Source: Clostridiales bacterium (GTDB lineage Bacteria; Bacillota; Clostridia; Lachnospirales; Lachnospiraceae). From it: 9,067 bases of DNA. Below are positions 6,242 to 9,067 of the stretch, one piece after another (position 1 is the stretch's first letter; each line of letters begins with the position of its first letter). Both the position numbers and the translations under genes were made by a program. The notes below the pieces were generated by a model that worked only from the letters and a program-made list of their open reading frames with translations, was not told the origin of the DNA and ran no database searches. Where the stretch lies: the NCBI GenBank assembly GCA_019420405.1, contig JAHZHF010000114.1, positions 1-9,067 of the forward strand. The letters run 5' to 3'.

Positions 6242-6258
6242 ATAAGGAGTGTACTGTT

Positions 6259-8247
6259 ATGGAAAACTGGAAGAAATACGAAAAGACTTATTTTATGCCG
6301 CCGGAACCTTGTTATGACTGGGTGAAGAAGGACGCTGTTGAAAAAGCACCGATCTGGTGCAGCGTAGATCTTCGTGACGGCAATCAGGCTCTGATCGAGC
6401 CCATGAGCCTGGATGAAAAACTGGAATTCTTCCAGCTTCTGGTAGACGTAGGATTCAAGGTCATTGAGGTGGGCTTTCCGGCGGCGTCAGAGACTGAGTA
6501 TCAGTTCCTTCGTGCGCTGATCGAGCAGAATATGATACCGGATGATGTGACCATACAGGTACTGACTCAGGCGAGAGAACATATCATCAAGCGTACATTC
6601 GAGGCGGTAAAAGGTGCACCGCATGCGATTATACATGTATACAATTCTACTTCTGTTGCACAGCGGGAGCAGGTTTTCAGAAAAAATAAAGAAGAGATCA
6701 AGCAGATCGCTATAGACGGCGCGGCTCTGTTAAAGAAGCTGGCGGAGGAAACGGAAGGAAACTTCACCTTTGAATACAGCCCGGAAAGCTTCCAGGGGAC
6801 GGAAGTTGACTATGCGCTTGAGGTGTGTAATGCAGTTCTGGATATCTGGAAGCCGGCAAAGGACAACAAGGCGATCATCAACCTGCCGACAACGGTTGAA
6901 AATGCCATGCCTCATGTATTCGCAAGCCAGGTAGAGTATTTCAACAAGCATCTCCTTCACAGGGAGAATGTCATCCTTTCCCTTCATCCGCACAATGACA
7001 GAGGCTCGGGAATCAGCGACGCGGAGCTGGGAATCCTTGCAGGCGCAGACCGGATCGAGGGAACCCTCTTTGGAAACGGCGAGAGAACAGGAAACGTGGA
7101 CATTATCACGCTTGCCATGAATATGTTCTCCCAGGGCGTTGATCCGAAATTGGATTTCTCAAATATGAGCGACATCTGCGAAGTGTATGAGCGCGTGACC
7201 CGGATGAAGGTATCCCCGCGCCAGCCGTACGCGGGAGAACTTGTATTTACTGCGTTCTCCGGTTCCCATCAGGATGCGATCGCAAAGGGAATGACCTGGA
7301 GGGAAGAGCACAACAGCGAGAAATGGACTGTTCCGTATCTTCCGATCGATCCCAAGGATGTGGGCCGCAGGTACGATTCGGACGTGATCCGCATCAACAG
7401 TCAGTCCGGCAAGGGCGGCGTAAACTACATCCTGAAACAGAGCTTTGGCATCAGCCTGCCGGAGAAGATGAAGGAAGAGGTCGGCTATCTTGTGAAAGAT
7501 GTGTCAGACAAAGCGCATAAAGAGCTTACTCCGGATTGGGTATACCATATTTTCGAGGACAATTACATCACGGCAAAACCGGTATTCACTGTGGACGAAT
7601 GCCACTTCAAACAGGAGGACGGCATCATCGCGGAGGCGGAGATCCATCACAACGGAAATACGCACAAGATCATGGGTGTTGGAAACGGACGTTTGGATGC
7701 GGTCAGCAATGCGATCAAGCACTATTTTGACGTGAGCTATGAGCTGGCATTCTACGAAGAGCACTCCCTGACAAGGGGCTCCTCATCCAGGGCGGTAGCT
7801 TATGTCGGTGTGACATGCAACAAGCAGCGCTACTGGGGCGTCGGAATCGACGCGGATATCATCAAGGCTTCCATTGAAGCCCTTGTCGTTGCGGTGAATA
7901 AGATTAAAGAAGTGGCAGAGGTACAGAGCGGGAAAGATGAGAGACTTCTGGAGATCACAAACTATATTTATGCAAATTATAAAGATGTGACTCTTGACGA
8001 CCTCTCAGAGAAATTTTTCCTCTCTAAACCGTATCTCTCCAAATACATCAAGGAGAAATCAGGCATGACTTTCGGGGATATCTTAAAGAAGATCCGTATG
8101 AAAAAAGCTCGTGCGATGCTCAAGGGAAGCAGCGCTACAGTGGAGAATATCGCGGAATCCGTCGGATATCAGAATGTGGAACATTTTAACCGGGTGTTCA
8201 AGAAGATGTACAACATCACCCCGGTACAGTACAGAAACCGAAAGTAG
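6259..8247 (+). CDS. leuA: type II 2-isopropylmalate synthase fused to a C-terminal AraC-type DNA-binding domain
   Basis: The product has 662 residues, about 100 more than a type II LeuA. LeuA condenses acetyl-CoA with 2-oxoisovalerate, the first committed step of leucine synthesis. Residues 30-305 are the TIM-barrel catalytic domain, with LRDGNQAL (38-45, Asp40 metal ligand), HPHNDRG (243-249, His243 and His245 metal ligands) and GNGERTGN (272-279). A linker domain follows. Residues about 440-552 are the LeuA regulatory domain that binds leucine in characterised homologues, including GVGNGRLDA (473-481). Residues 561-662 are a full AraC/XylS double helix-turn-helix: LDDLSEKFFLSKPYLSKYIKEKSG, then IAESVGYQNVEHFNRVFKK and TPVQYR. 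The reading frame is continuous, with no internal ribosome binding site or start at the junction. The start at 6259 follows AAGGAG (6244-6249, nine-base spacing). The TTG at 6232 lies inside the repeat and is rejected. The gene stands alone, without leuBCD, between its own promoter and terminator. Leucine may control both activity and DNA binding, which is an inference. Confidence 0.95.
   Translation: MENWKKYEKTYFMPPEPCYDWVKKDAVEKAPIWCSVDLRDGNQALIEPMSLDEKLEFFQLLVDVGFKVIEVGFPAASETEYQFLRALIEQNMIPDDVTIQVLTQAREHIIKRTFEAVKGAPHAIIHVYNSTSVAQREQVFRKNKEEIKQIAIDGAALLKKLAEETEGNFTFEYSPESFQGTEVDYALEVCNAVLDIWKPAKDNKAIINLPTTVENAMPHVFASQVEYFNKHLLHRENVILSLHPHNDRGSGISDAELGILAGADRIEGTLFGNGERTGNVDIITLAMNMFSQGVDPKLDFSNMSDICEVYERVTRMKVSPRQPYAGELVFTAFSGSHQDAIAKGMTWREEHNSEKWTVPYLPIDPKDVGRRYDSDVIRINSQSGKGGVNYILKQSFGISLPEKMKEEVGYLVKDVSDKAHKELTPDWVYHIFEDNYITAKPVFTVDECHFKQEDGIIAEAEIHHNGNTHKIMGVGNGRLDAVSNAIKHYFDVSYELAFYEEHSLTRGSSSRAVAYVGVTCNKQRYWGVGIDADIIKASIEALVVAVNKIKEVAEVQSGKDERLLEITNYIYANYKDVTLDDLSEKFFLSKPYLSKYIKEKSGMTFGDILKKIRMKKARAMLKGSSATVENIAESVGYQNVEHFNRVFKKMYNITPVQYRNRK
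7939..8244 (+). other. AraC/XylS-family double HTH domain at the LeuA C-terminus
   Basis: This segment encodes residues 561-662 of the fusion. The first HTH has the family pattern VTLDDLSEKFFLSKPYLSKYIK, and the connecting helix reads KKIRMKKARAML. The second HTH, with the most conserved part of the family, reads ATVENIAESVGYQNVEHFNRVFKKMYNITPVQYR. All landmark positions of the AraC signature are filled (IA..VGY, F.R.FKK, TP..YR), so it does not look decayed. Two copies would be displayed per LeuA dimer. Confidence 0.93.
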
Positions 8248-8279
8248 TGACAGAACAGCTATATATCAGTTAAACATAG

Positions 8280-8336
8280 AGTTCCAGAGAAGGACGTCAG
8301 CACCTGTATTTAGTCCTTCGCTGGAACTTTTAGTTT
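8280..8336 (+). terminator. Rho-independent terminator of leuA
   Basis: AGTTCCAG (8280-8287) and GAAGGAC (8289-8295) pair with GTCCTTC (8313-8319) and CTGGAACT (8321-8328). This makes a 16-position stem with one A/G mismatch and a 17-base loop. The tract TTTTAGTTT follows at the stem base. It ends the leuA transcript 33 bases after the stop codon. Confidence 0.85.
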
Positions 8337-8380
8337 CACTTATTGAATGAAACGGCTGAATTATAACTGTGAAAAAAATG

Positions 8381-8395
8381 TCAATTTTGAATTGA
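8381..8395. repeat. operator-like inverted repeat overlapping the carboxyltransferase promoter
   Basis: TCAATT-ttg-AATTGA has perfect 6-bp arms and a 3-base centre. Its right arm overlaps the -35 box (8392-8397). The position suits a repressor or activator site. It is AT-rich, so chance is possible, and it does not match the leuA repeats well. Confidence 0.45.
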
Positions 8396-8420
8396 AATTC
8401 CAAACATGCTGATATATACT
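8392..8420 (+). promoter_or_regulatory. SigA-type promoter of the carboxyltransferase gene
   Basis: TTGAAA (8392-8397, five of six) and TATACT (8415-8420, five of six) are 17 bp apart. The predicted start near 8427 gives a 5' leader of about 52 bases that carries TGGAGGG (8465-8471) eight bases ahead of the ATG. Confidence 0.7.
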
Positions 8421-8478
8421 AGAATAGGCAGAAATTTTGGTTTATTTAAACAAATTTATTGATATGGAGGGCTAGAAT

Positions 8479-9067
8479 ATGAGCTACAATGCAACAAAAA
8501 ACTCAGCAAGCAGACGAATTGCCACATTGCTTGATGAGGGCAGCTTTGTTGAAATCGGCGGCGCTGTTACTGCCAGAAGTACGGATTTCAACCTGCAGGA
8601 AAAAGAAACTCCATCAGACGGCGTGATCACCGGACACGGTGTGATCGACGGCAACCTTGTGTATGTGTACAGCCAGGATGCCGAAGTTCTTAATGGGGCG
8701 ATAGGAGAGATGCATGCGAAAAAGATCGCGAACATCTACGACATGGCGATGAAGATGGGCGCGCCGGTGATCGGACTGATCGACTGCGCGGGCTTAAGAC
8801 TTCAGGAAGCTACGGACGCTCTGGAGGCATTTGGCGGACTGTATTATAAACAGACTATGGCTTCCGGCGTTGTGCCGCAGATCGCTGCGATTTTCGGTAT
8901 GTGTGGAGGGGGACTTGCAGTGGTTCCCGGACTGGCTGACTTTACTTTTATGGAGGAGAAGGACGGAAGACTTTTTGTGAATTCTCCGAATGCGCTGGAG
9001 GGAAATGAGATCTCCAGATGCGATACGGCAAGCGCGCAGTACCAGAGCGCGACGTCCGGACTTGTGG
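8479..9067 (+). CDS. carboxyltransferase subunit of a biotin-dependent acyl-CoA (de)carboxylase, 3' end outside window
   Basis: The first 196 residues are present and the frame is open to the window end. The sequence begins SASRRIATLLDEGSFVEIG and continues with PSDGVITGHGVIDGNLVYVYSQDAEVLNGAIGEMHAKKI. It then has CAGLRLQEA (103-111) and FGMCGGGLAVVP (139-150), which occupy the places of the SGGARIQEG and GPCAGG oxyanion loops in carboxyltransferases of the propionyl-CoA carboxylase beta / methylmalonyl-CoA decarboxylase alpha family. These cytoplasmic subunits move a carboxyl group between an acyl-CoA and carboxybiotin. The substrate (malonyl-, methylmalonyl- or another acyl-CoA) cannot be decided, because the rest of the protein and any biotin-carrier or sodium-pump genes lie beyond the window. 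Compared with PccB/MmdA, about 35-40 N-terminal residues are missing, but the start is well supported by TGGAGGG at 8465-8471. Confidence 0.85.
   Translation, partial: MSYNATKNSASRRIATLLDEGSFVEIGGAVTARSTDFNLQEKETPSDGVITGHGVIDGNLVYVYSQDAEVLNGAIGEMHAKKIANIYDMAMKMGAPVIGLIDCAGLRLQEATDALEAFGGLYYKQTMASGVVPQIAAIFGMCGGGLAVVPGLADFTFMEEKDGRLFVNSPNALEGNEISRCDTASAQYQSATSGLV

Noticed and set aside
6232..6258. TTG start adding nine residues to LeuA
   Set aside because: It falls inside the 18-bp repeat and would place the AAGGAG ribosome binding site within the coding region.
7900..7980. Possibility that the AraC domain is a separate gene joined by a sequencing error
   Set aside because: The frame is continuous, there is no ATG in frame near the junction, no ribosome binding site, and no gap of non-coding character between the two domains.
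8441..8464. Possible third copy of the leuA repeat before the carboxyltransferase
   Set aside because: Only scattered AT-rich similarity is present. The ordered CAATC-n-GATTAAAT pattern is missing.

Overview
This 9.1-kb window looks like a chromosomal segment of a low-to-moderate-GC Gram-positive anaerobe. Class Clostridia is likely and family Lachnospiraceae the best guess. The reasons are strong AGGAGG-type ribosome binding sites, SigA-like promoters, U-tract terminators, the Firmicutes order scpA-scpB-DD-carboxypeptidase, a type II 2-isopropylmalate synthase and a short-form biotin-enzyme carboxyltransferase. I see no insertion sequence, phage gene, CRISPR array, tRNA or rRNA. The assignment comes from reading the sequence, not from a search.

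Layout, left to right. Positions 1-126 are the 3' end of a low-molecular-weight protein tyrosine phosphatase gene. It converges on, and overlaps by 12 bp, a minus-strand J-domain co-chaperone gene (115-828). The overlap lies inside a terminator hairpin. The J-protein gene has a strong promoter in the divergent intergenic region. On the plus strand follow a D-Ala-D-Ala carboxypeptidase (991-2223), a membrane-anchored metallophosphoesterase with its own promoter (2303-3190), a promoter-driven scpA-scpB pair for the SMC condensin complex (3375-4692) ending in a strong terminator, and a second D-Ala-D-Ala carboxypeptidase (4800-6143). This block is about cell-wall maturation and chromosome segregation.

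The most notable locus is leuA (6259-8247). It encodes a complete type II 2-isopropylmalate synthase (catalytic domain plus C-terminal leucine-sensing domain) fused in frame to a complete AraC-type double helix-turn-helix DNA-binding domain. Upstream are two 18-bp direct repeats (16 of 18 identical) whose starts are 73 bp apart, close to seven helical turns. One abuts the -35 box and the other lies between the predicted transcription start and the ribosome binding site. Together these suggest that the first enzyme of leucine synthesis doubles as a leucine-responsive transcription factor acting on its own promoter, possibly by looping. This is an inference from architecture and is untested.

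After the leuA terminator, a well-formed promoter overlapped by an inverted repeat drives a carboxyltransferase subunit of a biotin-dependent (de)carboxylase, cut by the window end. All intergenic stretches are under 300 bases, and what they hold is listed below.
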